In this document: positions 25,935 through 35,350 of the stretch, piece after piece
Layout: each line of letters starts with the position of its first letter
Numbering within the stretch: position 1 is the first letter of the stretch
Source: Oligoflexia bacterium
GTDB lineage: Bacteria > Bdellovibrionota > UBA1018
Direction: 5' to 3'
Assembly (NCBI GenBank): GCA_014378465.1
Contig: JACMNQ010000036.1
Location: 124,001 to 188,000 of the forward strand
DNA length: 64,000 bases
The notes under the pieces: model-generated
What the model saw: the letters and a program-made list of their open reading frames with translations, nothing else
Database searches by the model: none
Told to the model about the DNA's origin: nothing
Made by a program: the position numbers and the translations under genes

Positions 25935-26871
25935 AGAGGCAGGTCTTCGACAGTTGTCCTGCAGGAATTTTGTCCACGGCGGGGAACGGAAGTTTTTTCA
26001 CTTTCATCCACTGGCTGAGAAAAGTTTCCGCATCAGCTGACGCAAAGCCGGGATCCTGAGCGTAGGCGGGATCCGAGGCAGCCTGTTCCAAAGTCACGAA
26101 AGTGACTCCTTCCGCGCGGTAAGCCGCCATCATGTCGTCCAGCATTTCAGCATCGAAGGCGCCGACATGCATGAGGAGGATCTGCGGGATGGATCTGCCG
26201 AACACCAGCTGAGACATCTGGTCGGCGTAGTGCAGTCGGCTGACAGCCGCATGCAGGTAGCTTTCTTTCAGTTCAGCGACTCCGTCTGAATCTCCCTGGG
26301 CCATGCACCGGCTGTAAGGAGAATTCCAGCTCCAGTCCGAAAAATCAGTCGTGACTTCAGCGATGCGGTAGCCATTGTCCTTGAGGCCCTTGCGAACGAA
26401 GTTTCGCTTCGCAAGAGAGTCGCCTTCGCCGAGAAACGGATAACGAAACCACTTCCAATCCTGCCCGGGCAGGGAGAACTTCTTGAGAAATGGCTCGTTC
26501 AACAGCATGTCGGCCAGGTATTTCGTCGAAGTCGTCCCCGCGAGATCCGGATGGCTGAAGGTGTGATTGGCCAACCGCTGTTCCTTGGCCCAGAGGCGGA
26601 GCGCTTCTTCGCGGTCCGAAATGCCCGCGATCGTCGAAGCATTGATGAAGCCGAAGACGTCGTGCTGATCATTCTTCTTCAGCGTCGTCAGAATCTTCTC
26701 CATGACATCAAAACGATTCATGTGGGGCGGCAGTTTTCCGTGCACCGGGAGATCATCAAACGTGAGGGCCACTTCGATCGGATGGGCAGCGGGTGCGGCA
26801 GCGTAGGTGGCGCCCGCGAGGCCCAATGCGCTGAGGCCCAGGGTACTGATGAGGAATAGAAACGTCTTCAT
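25933..26871 (-). CDS. Exported polysaccharide deacetylase (NodB/CE4 family)
   Basis: The ATG at 26871, behind GGGAG, is preferred to the track's 26964, because it begins a signal peptide (MKTFLFLISTLGLSALGLAGATYA); 312 residues. The CE4 motifs are present: VALTFDDLP with the catalytic Asp and metal Asp, and ANHTFSHPDL with the two metal-binding histidines. The enzyme removes acetyl groups from an N-acetylated glycan such as peptidoglycan or a chitin-like polymer in the periplasm or outside. It forms a single transcription unit with its own promoter and terminator. Confidence 0.9.
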   Translation of the reverse strand: MKTFLFLISTLGLSALGLAGATYAAAPAAHPIEVALTFDDLPVHGKLPPHMNRFDVMEKILTTLKKNDQHDVFGFINASTIAGISDREEALRLWAKEQRLANHTFSHPDLAGTTSTKYLADMLLNEPFLKKFSLPGQDWKWFRYPFLGEGDSLAKRNFVRKGLKDNGYRIAEVTTDFSDWSWNSPYSRCMAQGDSDGVAELKESYLHAAVSRLHYADQMSQLVFGRSIPQILLMHVGAFDAEMLDDMMAAYRAEGVTFVTLEQAASDPAYAQDPGFASADAETFLSQWMKVKKLPFPAVDKIPAGQLSKTCL

Positions 26872-27216
26872 GTGAAATCTCCCTGCCACTGCTTCGAGTG
26901 CAACAACGGTCACTCTTCTACCGGATCCGGATTGGAGCCTATCATTACCGATCAAAATGGTCAACTATTGAATTCGTGCAGCGTTTTCAGTCTTTTGGAG
27001 GTCAACGAACCCGTTCATTTTCAGGCATGATTCGCGAGGGAAACGACGTGGACTTGGCACCGCTCCGGGAGTATTCGTCACAGAGTGCCTTCCGATTTCC
27101 TGAAACACTCGCTTCGGCAACTGTCCCTGGTCGCTCACGCGCTGATTCTGACAACACTGGTCTTTGCACTGAGTTCGAGGTCGATCCATCAGGCGCCCCC
27201 CCGGAGGCACTCGACT
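26872..27216. other. Intergenic region with one promoter candidate
   Basis: The stretch between the deacetylase start and the DUF72 stop holds the promoter candidate at 26936-26964. I see no further gene: the frames 26898-27326 (+) and 26965-27210 (-) are shadow-like and without family features. Confidence 0.5.
26936..26964 (-). promoter_or_regulatory. Putative promoter of the deacetylase gene
   Basis: On the reverse strand TTGACC is followed after 17 bases by TAGGCT, 65 bases before the ATG. The -35 match is good, the -10 match weak. Confidence 0.35.
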
Positions 27217-27804
27217 TCACGAGTGGTGAAGGAGTGCCTGCAGTTCCTCAATCTGAGGCACGCGCTGTGAGTGGACCAGAATCACGAACTCGGGTTTCCA
27301 TTTCCGAATGGCAGTGGCAAGTTTGAGCAATTGGCTTTCGGAATAGCGCCGTACCCACCTGACCTCATGCCACCCATGAATGCGCCAAACCTTCGAACGG
27401 CTGTACTGTCGCGTCGGAACCCAGAACGGATCAGCCACCCAGTTGAAGTCCTTTCGCACTGAAGCAGACGGCTCCTCCCGGCCTGAGTCGATTGTCAGCG
27501 GGCAAGGCTGCTTCTTTTGCCAGTCCAGCTGAAAGCGTTGCAACCGGGTTTCAGCATTCTCCCAAAGCCAATAGCTCGGAGGCAACTTGAGGATGCACGC
27601 GGCCGCCCGCCTGGCATCGCAGATCTCCTGGAGTTCACTCATCCGGTCTTCACGCAGAAAGGCGTGACCAATGCTGACCACGTTGGCTGCTCGCGAAATT
27701 GGGGACAATGCGTCCACTTCGAAAAAATCCACTCGACCCCTGAGTGCCGGCCAATATCCTGAGACACCCAACTGCGTTCGCTTTTCAGGCGATCTTGAAA
27801 TCAA
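27217..27804 (-). CDS. DUF72-family protein
   Basis: The 195-residue frame has DUF72 features: a central ILKLPPSYWLWENAETRLQRF, TIDSGREEPSA (in place of the usual E-R-H pattern) and the C-terminal VWRIHGWHEVRWVRRYSESQLLKLA and FVILVHSQRV. DUF72 proteins form a TIM barrel of unknown activity. This one is short compared with the usual 230-250 residues and starts with TTG inside the end of the OsmC gene (20-base overlap), so it is probably translated by coupling. Confidence 0.7.
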   Translation of the reverse strand: MISRSPEKRTQLGVSGYWPALRGRVDFFEVDALSPISRAANVVSIGHAFLREDRMSELQEICDARRAAACILKLPPSYWLWENAETRLQRFQLDWQKKQPCPLTIDSGREEPSASVRKDFNWVADPFWVPTRQYSRSKVWRIHGWHEVRWVRRYSESQLLKLATAIRKWKPEFVILVHSQRVPQIEELQALLHHS

Positions 27805-28222
27805 AGGTCACATCAGTCTTCAGAGAGTGAATCACGAGGCAGGATTGAGAAGTCTTCTCGAGGATCCGCATGATTCTTTCAGGCTCGGTTGAGCCCGGAT
27901 GCACGGTGACTTCGATTCGCATGGCCTTCATCCAGGGACGCCCCTGGGGATCGCGGTCCACCGTGAGACTGCCCGCGATGGCCAGTTTCTCAAAACTGAC
28001 TTTGGATTTTTCGGCGATCACCTTGAAAGTGGCGCAGAAACAATTGGCTGCCGCCATCGCGAAAAAATCTTCTGGAGAATAACCTCCGCCGGGACCCCCG
28101 AACTCTCCCGGAATCGCGCAAGGGACGAAAGATGCCAGAGAGGGAGTGCGAGTCGTCCAGGTCGTGGCAGTGCCGGCAGTCGTTGAAGCTTCCACCGGAA
28201 AGTCGAGGGGGTAGGTGATCAT
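27785..28222 (-). CDS. OsmC-family peroxide-detoxifying protein
   Basis: The ATG at 28222 gives 145 residues; the track's upstream TTG has no ribosome binding site. The family pattern is clear: GGPGGGYSPEDFFAMAAANCFCATF, with a first conserved Cys, and the late ILEKTSQSCLVIHSL with the second catalytic Cys. OsmC/Ohr proteins reduce organic hydroperoxides in the cytoplasm with this Cys pair. It is followed by an overlapping DUF72 gene. Confidence 0.88.
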   Translation of the reverse strand: MITYPLDFPVEASTTAGTATTWTTRTPSLASFVPCAIPGEFGGPGGGYSPEDFFAMAAANCFCATFKVIAEKSKVSFEKLAIAGSLTVDRDPQGRPWMKAMRIEVTVHPGSTEPERIMRILEKTSQSCLVIHSLKTDVTFDFKIA

Positions 28223-28431
28223 GCCTTGGTTATAAGACTTTTCCAGAAATTCGCACAAGAATTCGATGGGCGAGGGTTGGTCAAAAGTCGTACGGGCTCA
28301 TTGAGTCTACGTTCACATCGCGACGTCGCGCGTTCCTGGTGCTCGGCTGGACCGAGGGTTGCAAAACCAAGGAGTCAAACCGGATCCCATCTGTTTTAAA
28401 CAGGACATAGCCAACAGGAGGCTCGCTCGCC

Positions 28432-29043
28432 ATGCTGAACAAAAATGACTTCATGAATAAGTTTTCCAATGTGCACGAAGGAATGACCGTCATCACCCAG
28501 GACGGAGAAAAGCTCGGGAAGATCGTTGCCCTGGACTCAGACAGTTTCACGGTCGAAAAAGGCTTCTTCTTTCCGAAAGATTTCACCGCTCGCTATGACG
28601 ACATCTCCAGTGCAGACGACGATCAGCTGATTCTCGGACGGCAGACGACCGAGCTGGGTGATTGGAAGAATGAAAGCTATGCCGGCTGGAACGACATTGA
28701 TCAATATAATGATCAGTACCAGGGTCTGTACAGTCAGGATCTGGGAGCGGTGGGCATCACGCGCCCCGGTATTTTCGGGATCGGAGCAACCGGTAACCTC
28801 ATGGACAATCGAGATGGTCTCCATGATCCCCGGAAGGATATTCGAGCTCAGAAAACTTTGCGCCAGACCGGTGAAGTGGAGCTCAGAAAAGTGGTGCATA
28901 CGGAGCACAAGACGATCAACGTTCCGGTCATGAAGGAGGAAGTTCATCTGCGAAAGGAGACCCGCATCGAGCAGGAAACTCTGGCTGGAGACGTGCGCAG
29001 TGAGGACATTGAAATCGATCGTCAGAAGCGCAAGGCAGGCTGA
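28432..29043 (+). CDS. DUF2382 (YsnF/AvaK-type) stress-related protein
   Basis: The 203-residue protein starts with a PRC-barrel-like part (VHEGMTVITQDGEKLGKIVALDSD ... KGFFFPKDF), followed by a Tyr/Asn/Gln-rich linker. The DUF2382 domain ends the protein (TLRQTGEVELRKVVHTEHKT, PVMKEEVHLRKETRIEQ). GGAGG stands before the ATG. Such proteins are often induced by general stress or desiccation. The molecular role is unknown. Confidence 0.82.
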   Translation: MLNKNDFMNKFSNVHEGMTVITQDGEKLGKIVALDSDSFTVEKGFFFPKDFTARYDDISSADDDQLILGRQTTELGDWKNESYAGWNDIDQYNDQYQGLYSQDLGAVGITRPGIFGIGATGNLMDNRDGLHDPRKDIRAQKTLRQTGEVELRKVVHTEHKTINVPVMKEEVHLRKETRIEQETLAGDVRSEDIEIDRQKRKAG

Positions 29044-29068
29044 ACTTCGGTCTCCGTTCAGATTTTTT
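29040..29068 (+). terminator. Weak terminator after the DUF2382 gene
   Basis: CTGAAC and GTTCAG form a 6-bp stem overlapping the stop codon and are followed by ATTTTTTC. The stem is short, so confidence is limited. Confidence 0.35.
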
Positions 29069-29134
29069 CATTCTGGAGCGGTTCCGAGACGGTGCATCCT
29101 GATTTGGGTATGGTTACTGCAATCACGCCTTCCT

Positions 29135-29368
29135 ATGAATCTTGAAGCGCGCGTCTGCGCATGTGGGTGTGGCAAAGTCTTCAAATGCCTGCCTACCAGT
29201 CAATGTTATTGTGCTTCGGAGGCCTGTTCCATGAAACTGGCCGCTCGAGTGATCGGAAATCCTGAAGTGAGTGCCCCTGCTCATGCGGGTGAACCGAAGG
29301 AACTGAAGAACACGCAGGCACGTCCGGAGCCGGCGAGTCGCGGTACCCGACGTCAATTGCGGGTCTGA
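29135..29368 (+). CDS. Small cysteine-rich protein
   Basis: The ATG at 29135 begins a 77-residue protein with seven cysteines close together (CACGCGKVF ... QCYCASEACS), which resembles a treble-clef or zinc-ribbon metal site. The second half is polar and basic. The track's longer version starts inside the DUF2382 gene and adds unlikely sequence. I do not recognise a family. TTCC before the start is a poor ribosome binding site, so expression is uncertain. Confidence 0.5.
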   Translation: MNLEARVCACGCGKVFKCLPTSQCYCASEACSMKLAARVIGNPEVSAPAHAGEPKELKNTQARPEPASRGTRRQLRV

Positions 29369-29492
29369 TTTTTTGATGGCATCCGGTGACATCGACCGAT
29401 CCTGGCTTGGTCACCGCGTCTGCGTCTTCGACCAGCAGTTCCCCCGCGGTACCCTGATGGAAGGACTGGTTCAAGAGAGTGAGCCGGACTTT

Positions 29493-29840
29493 TCAGTTGC
29501 CGAACTGAAGCTGGGCCCCTGCGGCGGGCTGGGTCCCGATTGCGCGGACTCCGTTGATCTTCTGGGCCCGTGCGCTCTGGGCCTGCGAAAGGCAAGCCTC
29601 GTAGCCCGGGTCCTTTTCACGCAGCACCAGTCCGGAGGAGTCCGTGCAGGAGGCGGAAATTCGCAAACCACTTTTCGTGACGGTTGCGGGATGATCAGGT
29701 GAATAAGTGGTGTTGTTGAGAAGATCGGCTGCGCCGCCACCGTGGATCTCCTGAAGCTTGAGTTGCTGATCGGCGAGGGCTGAACCGGCGAGCAGGGACG
29801 TGAACGTGAACGCGGTTTTCAAAAAGATCGAAAATTTCAT
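29493..29840 (-). CDS. Small exported protein of unknown function
   Basis: The ATG at 29840 starts a clear signal peptide (MKFSIFLKTAFTFTSLLAGSALA) and gives 115 residues; the track's 17 extra N-terminal residues overlap the promoter. The mature part has two cysteines (ISASCTDSSG, YEACLSQA) that may form one disulfide. No family is recognised. A very strong promoter lies directly before the start codon. Confidence 0.65.
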   Translation of the reverse strand: MKFSIFLKTAFTFTSLLAGSALADQQLKLQEIHGGGAADLLNNTTYSPDHPATVTKSGLRISASCTDSSGLVLREKDPGYEACLSQAQSARAQKINGVRAIGTQPAAGAQLQFGN

Positions 29841-29846
29841 GACCTG

Positions 29847-29875
29847 TTTATATGATGAGTGACTTTGAGTGTCAA
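29847..29875 (-). promoter_or_regulatory. Near-consensus sigma-70 promoter, possibly leaderless transcript
   Basis: On the reverse strand TTGACA and TATAAA are separated by exactly 17 bases. The -10 box ends 7 bases before the ATG at 29840, so transcription would begin at or next to the start codon. Confidence 0.65.
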
Positions 29876-29891
29876 CTGGGCCGGATTTCAA

Positions 29892-31244
29892 TCATTTTTT
29901 CCAGCGCGTTGATCTCTCTTCAAGCTTCTCATGCATCTTGGAAATCGCGACGAGAGGAGTCTGTTCACGGGCCAGCACTTTGTGCACTTCGGTCCAGATT
30001 TCCTGGCTCACTTCGGGATAGTCCGCGCGCGTGATCTTCGAAGGTCTCAGGAGTGCGTTCCGCAGAAGGGACATCATGAGCGGGTGATGAGGGGCCGCTT
30101 TGAGAATTTCGGGTCGATCGTAAAGGATCGACAGACTGGGACTGCCGCCGCCCGTGAGTGCGAGCTGAGTCTGAGCTTCGAGACCTGTCAGAGTCTGAAG
30201 CAGGTCTGCCGCAAGCTGCGGATGCCGGGAGTACTTCGAGATGGCCAGAGACCAGCCACCCAGTGTGCTGGAGTGGGTTCCTCGCGAAGTGCCCTTGGGG
30301 ATGAGGAGCACTCCGGTCGGAACCATGGAAATTTCCGCCCAGGCCGAAGGCCAGGCCCTGAGAAAAACCGCTTTGCCCTGGCGGTAAAACTCGTGGGAGT
30401 CCCGTTCGGCGAAATTCAGCACTTCAGGTGGAGTGATTTTTCCCATCCAGGACAGGGCGGTCTGAAGCGCGGTCTGGACATTCGAAGTGTTGATTCGAAC
30501 TTTGCCATGGTCGTCAATGAAAGGATAGCCCTGGTAGCTTCCCACCCATTCGAGAAAATTGCAGGTGAGGCCTTCATACGCTTTCGCCTGGAAGACGTAA
30601 CCCCAAAGCTCCCTGTTTCCGGCAGCTCGTTCTTTTTCCTGGATGAAGGCGGCGGTGTCCGCAAGTTCTTCCCAGGTTTCCGGCGGAGTGCGTCCGTACT
30701 TTTTCAGGAGATCCGTGCGGTAGTACATCATCCCGACAGAAACGTTGAACGGGATGGCGAGAAGGCGGCCGTTCACGGTGTTGTTCTGAATGTAGAGGGG
30801 GATGTAGCGGGTGGCGGCTTCAGGAAAATAATTTTTCAGTTCCAGCAGGTGCTTGTGAAAGACGGCGGGCCAGGTGATATCGACCCCAAAGACGTCCAGC
30901 TCAGGCGATCCTGCGCCGAGGAGCTTTGAGTATTTCCTGAGTTTCTCGGTGCTCGTCAGTTTCTTCCGCTCGATCTTGAGATTGACGTTCTTGCGAGTCG
31001 CCCAGGCGCGGCTGGTCTGCTCACACAGATCGCCTGCGTAGCCCGTGAAGCTGCAATCGATCGTGAGGCTGGGCTGGACCACCTGGACAGCCTCTGCAGC
31101 CGGGGCCGTGAGGCTGAGCACGACTGCCGCCGTCAGGCTGAGCGTGAGAAGCTTCACGAATGGCAGTGATGCCAGAAGAGCGGCGCGCGGCTTCGTTTCA
31201 GTGTCCATGGTTGGAAGTCTAACCACAATTCCCACCTTTGTCAT
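29892..31244 (-). CDS. Extracellular solute-binding protein (ABC sugar-type)
   Basis: ATG 31244 is chosen because CGGGAG stands seven bases before it; ATG 31208 is a possible later start. A hydrophobic export signal (LLTLSLTAAVVLSLTAPAAEA) precedes the binding domain. The SBP_bac_1 pattern is visible: LLGAGSPELDVFGVDITWPAVF, AIPFNVSVGMMYYRTDLLKKYG, PPETWEELADTA, FYRQGKAVFLRAWPS and GGWSLAISKYSRHP. It binds a sugar or similar compound in the periplasm for an ABC importer. No permease or ATPase genes are adjacent, so it is an orphan. Confidence 0.88.
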   Translation of the reverse strand: MTKVGIVVRLPTMDTETKPRAALLASLPFVKLLTLSLTAAVVLSLTAPAAEAVQVVQPSLTIDCSFTGYAGDLCEQTSRAWATRKNVNLKIERKKLTSTEKLRKYSKLLGAGSPELDVFGVDITWPAVFHKHLLELKNYFPEAATRYIPLYIQNNTVNGRLLAIPFNVSVGMMYYRTDLLKKYGRTPPETWEELADTAAFIQEKERAAGNRELWGYVFQAKAYEGLTCNFLEWVGSYQGYPFIDDHGKVRINTSNVQTALQTALSWMGKITPPEVLNFAERDSHEFYRQGKAVFLRAWPSAWAEISMVPTGVLLIPKGTSRGTHSSTLGGWSLAISKYSRHPQLAADLLQTLTGLEAQTQLALTGGGSPSLSILYDRPEILKAAPHHPLMMSLLRNALLRPSKITRADYPEVSQEIWTEVHKVLAREQTPLVAISKMHEKLEERSTRWKK

Positions 31245-31305
31245 TTGCTCCCGAATCTTGCTGGAGAAAGGGAATGAACGAGGTCCTCGCTCCGGTCCCA
31301 TGAGC

Positions 31306-32034
31306 TCATTTCCGGAGCGGCTCGGCCTTGAGCTGCGGCGCGGATTCCTTCCAGTCGCCGGCGTGATAGTGAGCGACGTAATCCTTGATCCGGTTCAGCG
31401 GCAGAAACTTCGCGTTCTGACTGTCGGCTCGGTACCAGAAAGGCACGAAGCCGGCCTTCTCGGCGGCATTCATCTCGGCCTGGCTTTCGCCGATGTAGAT
31501 CGCCTGGCAACCTGCCGCTTTTGCCGATTCGAGGCCGCGATTCAGGATGCACTCGGAACAGGTAAGCGGCTTTCTTTCGCTGATGTGGTTGGGGAAAAAG
31601 ATTCTGCCTTCGAAGATGCGGTGATTCCCTGAACCCTTGATTTTTCCGAAGAAAGACCAGTCAAATTCAGGTTCGCCCTTTTTCCAGTCCTGCTGGAAAC
31701 TTTTCTGAGCGAAGAGAAGCTGCCGAGTTCTCTTGTCGGGCACCTGATGAAATTCTCCCTCATCGCCCCAGGTCGGCGGAATATTGGAAATGAGTCCGAG
31801 AGTATAGCCTTTTTTCTTCAGCTGACTGAGGTACGGAAGCGCCCCTTTGACGTAGCGTTCGTCTTTCATGTGGCCGAGATTCTTCGGGTCCGGACTCGCG
31901 TTGACCAGAGTGTCGCCCACGTCAAAGAAGATCCACGGCTTCGCACAGGATGCGGAGGCCTGCTGGCAGGCAAAAGCGGTGAGCACTCCCGCTGCAAGCA
32001 GGAGTGTCGATGAGAACGGCCTTTCGTGACTCAT
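31306..32034 (-). CDS. Exported HAD-like phosphatase
   Basis: The 242-residue protein has a signal peptide (STLLLAAGVLTAFACQQASA) and then the HAD motif I FFDVGDTLV with the nucleophile Asp, motif II GLISNIPP and a late IYIGESQAEMNAAEKAG that fits motif IV. A lysine for motif III may be in SERKPLTC. Exported HAD phosphatases are less common than cytoplasmic ones. Two Cys in the cap (TCSEC) may form a disulfide. Substrate unknown. Confidence 0.72.
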   Translation of the reverse strand: MSHERPFSSTLLLAAGVLTAFACQQASASCAKPWIFFDVGDTLVNASPDPKNLGHMKDERYVKGALPYLSQLKKKGYTLGLISNIPPTWGDEGEFHQVPDKRTRQLLFAQKSFQQDWKKGEPEFDWSFFGKIKGSGNHRIFEGRIFFPNHISERKPLTCSECILNRGLESAKAAGCQAIYIGESQAEMNAAEKAGFVPFWYRADSQNAKFLPLNRIKDYVAHYHAGDWKESAPQLKAEPLRK

Positions 32035-32042
32035 GATGAAGG

Positions 32043-32399
32043 TTATCGAGTGAGGCGTTCCGCAGTGGTCATTTCAAGGCTGTAGAGTTTTTCGCCGGCG
32101 ATTCCGTCGAGGTAGGAAACGTGGACGGTGAGCACGTTCGTGAGCTGTGCAGTTTCATATTTGAAAGCGCAGGCAAGTTCAGCGAAAGATACCAGTTTGC
32201 ATGAGCCGTCAACAAGTTGGCCGACATAATCAGTCGAAGAGACAGTCATTGCCTGATAGCCAGTCTTGATCTTCTGGGCCAGGGCCAAGACCTGCTTTGA
32301 GGTCAGGGGTGCGGAATCGAGAGAGGAAGCGAAAGAAGGGGATGAAGCGGAAACTACGAGCGCCATGCCGACGAATGAAAGGAGAGCGAGGTTTTTCAT
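32043..32399 (-). CDS. Small exported protein of unknown function
   Basis: The start at 32399 begins a signal peptide (MKNLALLSFVGMALVVSASSPSFA); an ATG at 32411 in the same frame is also possible, and the track's 32519 is unlikely. About 119 residues with two cysteines (GSCKLV, ELACAF) that may pair. No family recognised. It ends 8 bases before the HAD-like gene, so both may share a transcript. Confidence 0.6.
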   Translation of the reverse strand: MKNLALLSFVGMALVVSASSPSFASSLDSAPLTSKQVLALAQKIKTGYQAMTVSSTDYVGQLVDGSCKLVSFAELACAFKYETAQLTNVLTVHVSYLDGIAGEKLYSLEMTTAERLTR

Positions 32400-32599
32400 G
32401 AAACCGTTCATACTGAATATAGCGTAGTGCGTCAACCGCTTTCCTTGGAGATCGGGAAGCCTCTCCTTCGCTGAATCCGGTTTGCTTCGATGCTCCTGAA
32501 AACATGAAGTTTTCTTCACCTGCGGCTGAAGACCGGATTGTCAGGAATTCTTCGGAGTTTGGCCTGTGAAACGCACGACTCCTTCGTTACCCTTGAAGG

Positions 32600-35347
32600 A
32601 TGAATATCAAGGACATGATGCGCACCCGGGACGGTCGAAAACTCATGCTCGGGTTCTGTCTGGCCATGGTGCTGTTTCTGATCATCGGTTTTGCCTCCTA
32701 CACGGGTACCCGGCAGGTGGCAAAAGCGACGGATGATCGCGGCAGGGCGAAACAGAACATTCTCGAGATCGAATTCCTTTTCTCGAGTCTGCGCGATGCC
32801 GAAACCGGACAACGGGGTTACCTGCTCACCGGCAAGCCGGAATACCTTGTCCCTCATACCGAGGCAGTGGGCCGAATCAAGGGTCAGTACGAGGCTTTGA
32901 AGGTGTCGCTGGACGATCATCGGGAGCTGATTGGCGACGCCGCCAGGCTCCGCATCCTGATCGATGAAAAACTGGGGGAGCTGGCTGAGACGATCGCACT
33001 GCGAAAATATCAGGGCTTCAAAGCAGCGCTTGCGATCGTCCAGAACGATTCAGGCAAGAAGGCCATGGACGAAATACGGAAGATCCTGAATTCGCTGAAG
33101 GTGCGTGAACAGGCAATCCTGCAGGAGCGGGCCGCTTACGCCGACCAGGTCAATCACAGAACGCTCTGGATCGTCACTCTCGGAGACACCCTGGCGATGC
33201 TGCTGGTCTGCCTGAGCGCCTATTATTTTCTGCGAGACCGGACGAAGCGACTGGCCGCCGAAAGAGCGAATGATGAACTCAATGCCGGGCTGGAGTCTCG
33301 GGTTCTGGAAAGAACGCAACAGTTGGAGTTTGAGCGCTCCCGTTTCGAAACGGTTCTTCAGCAGATGCCCGCTGCGGTGATCATCGCGGATGCCACAGGC
33401 GCACTTGTCTTCGCCAACAACAAGATGCAGGATGTCTGGCGACACCCACTGCTTCCGTCGGGAAGCGTGGATGAGTACGCTCAGTGGAAGGGCTTTCACA
33501 TGGATGGGACGCCCTATGCGCCCACGGACTGGCCACTGGCGAGATCGCTCATGACGGGGGTGACGATTCCCTCCGAAGTCACTGAGATTGAAAGGGGTGA
33601 TGGAACCCGGGGCACGATTCGTCTGAGTTCCGCTCCGATCCGGAACGGAGAAGGGATTATTCAGGGCGCCGTGGTGGTCTGTCAGGACGTGACTGAGCAG
33701 ATCAAGCTTGAAGCGGAACGCGCTCAACTCATGATCCGGGAAAAAGGTGCGGTCGAAACCGCCCGCCTGAAATCCCAGTTTCTCGCGAACATGAGTCATG
33801 AGATCAGGACGCCTTTGAACGGAATCATCGGCATGACCGATCTGCTGCTGGAGTCAGAGCTGGGGGAGCAGCAGCGAAGGTACGCGAAGATCGTGCAGGA
33901 TTCCGGAAATTCGCTGCTCACGATCATCAATGACATTCTCGACTTTTCGAAGATTGAAGCTGGAAAGCTCGATCTTGAGGTCATCGACTTCAATCTCGTT
34001 TCATTGGTGGAAGGACAGGCGGATCTGCTCAGTCCAAAAGCCAAGGACAAAAGCCTCTCGCTGATGAGTTTCGTTGATCCGCGACTTCCCGTCTATCTCA
34101 AGGGAGATCCAGGAAGAATCGGACAGATCCTGCTGAATCTGGTGAGCAACGCGGTGAAATTCACCGAACGCGGCTCCATCGTCATTCGGGCCGAGGCGGA
34201 CTCGGAAATTTCGGGTGGCGAAGCCCATCATTCCGCCGATTCCGTTCAGGTTCGTTTCAGCGTGCAGGACAGCGGTATCGGACTTTCATCCGTCGCAAGT
34301 GCGCGCCTCTTTCAGCCGTTCACGCAGGCGGATGATTCGACCGCGAGAAAATATGGGGGGACCGGCCTGGGTCTTTCCATCAGTAAACAGCTGGCCGAAC
34401 TCATGGGGGGCGAGATCGGCATCGAGAGTGAGGAAGGGAAGGGGTCCACCTTCTGGTTCAGCTGCAAACTCTCGCGTTCGCTGCAGACTGAAGAACCCAA
34501 ACGCATCAATCCCGTGCTGCTCCAGGATCTGAGAGTGCTGATCGTCGATGATGACTATCCTGCTGGGGAGATCGCAGAAAAGTACCTCGGACGGTGGGGC
34601 ATGAAATCGACGCAGGTGAAGAGTGGTGCCGATGCCCTGGCGCTCCTGCAGGTCGAGCACAATGCGCTTCGACCGTTTGATCTGGTTCTCATTGACAAGC
34701 GCATGCCCGAAATGAATGGTTTCGAGCTTGCGGCCGCGATTCAGGCAGATCCGCGATTCAAAGGCATTCGCATGATCCTGGTCACCGCCTATGACCGGAT
34801 CTCCCAGTCCGAAGGAGCCTTGCATGCCGGTTTTTCCGCCTACCTCACCAAGCCCATCAAACAATCCGAACTGTACGACAAGATCGCGGAGACCATGGGC
34901 AGGGCGACTGTCCCCGCGATCTCCCCCGAAAAGCTTCTGGCCGATTCAGGTGACCCGGGTTCAGCCGGAGATCGGTCCCATTTCCGCGTTCTCATCGCGG
35001 AAGACAATCAGATCAATCAGCTTCTGGCCCTGACGCTGCTGAAGAATCTCGGTTACTCAGCGCACGCGGTCGCCAACGGGCGTGAAGCCATCGAAGCGAT
35101 GCTCCAGACTTCCTACGACCTCGTCCTCATGGATTGCCAGATGCCTGAGATGGACGGTTTCGAAGCGACACGAAAGATCCGGGCGCAGGAGTCCGGCCAG
35201 CGCACTCCCATCATCGCATTGACGGCGAATGCCATGCAGGAAGACAAGGAACGCTGCCTGACGGCAGGAATGGATGATTACATTTCAAAACCCGTCAAGA
35301 AGGAGACCCTGAGGCTCGCGCTGGAGCGCTGGCTCACGAAAGCCTGA
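32600..35347 (+). CDS. Hybrid sensor histidine kinase, CHASE3-PAS-HisKA-HATPase-REC-REC
   Basis: The 915-residue protein has a first membrane helix (about 15-34), a periplasmic CHASE3 domain (FSSLRDAETGQRGYLLTG), a second helix (about 190-212), a PAS domain (FETVLQQMPAAVIIADATG), HisKA with His about 400 in NMSHEIRTPLNGIIGM, an ATPase domain (GQILLNLVSNAVKFTERG, SGIGLSS, GTGLGLSISKQL) and two receivers. The phospho-acceptor Asp residues are about 699 (LIDKRMPEMNG) and 845 (LMDCQMPEMDG). There is no Hpt domain and no output regulator beside it, so the phosphate must pass to proteins elsewhere. Confidence 0.94.
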   Translation: MNIKDMMRTRDGRKLMLGFCLAMVLFLIIGFASYTGTRQVAKATDDRGRAKQNILEIEFLFSSLRDAETGQRGYLLTGKPEYLVPHTEAVGRIKGQYEALKVSLDDHRELIGDAARLRILIDEKLGELAETIALRKYQGFKAALAIVQNDSGKKAMDEIRKILNSLKVREQAILQERAAYADQVNHRTLWIVTLGDTLAMLLVCLSAYYFLRDRTKRLAAERANDELNAGLESRVLERTQQLEFERSRFETVLQQMPAAVIIADATGALVFANNKMQDVWRHPLLPSGSVDEYAQWKGFHMDGTPYAPTDWPLARSLMTGVTIPSEVTEIERGDGTRGTIRLSSAPIRNGEGIIQGAVVVCQDVTEQIKLEAERAQLMIREKGAVETARLKSQFLANMSHEIRTPLNGIIGMTDLLLESELGEQQRRYAKIVQDSGNSLLTIINDILDFSKIEAGKLDLEVIDFNLVSLVEGQADLLSPKAKDKSLSLMSFVDPRLPVYLKGDPGRIGQILLNLVSNAVKFTERGSIVIRAEADSEISGGEAHHSADSVQVRFSVQDSGIGLSSVASARLFQPFTQADDSTARKYGGTGLGLSISKQLAELMGGEIGIESEEGKGSTFWFSCKLSRSLQTEEPKRINPVLLQDLRVLIVDDDYPAGEIAEKYLGRWGMKSTQVKSGADALALLQVEHNALRPFDLVLIDKRMPEMNGFELAAAIQADPRFKGIRMILVTAYDRISQSEGALHAGFSAYLTKPIKQSELYDKIAETMGRATVPAISPEKLLADSGDPGSAGDRSHFRVLIAEDNQINQLLALTLLKNLGYSAHAVANGREAIEAMLQTSYDLVLMDCQMPEMDGFEATRKIRAQESGQRTPIIALTANAMQEDKERCLTAGMDDYISKPVKKETLRLALERWLTKA

Positions 35348-35350
35348 CGA

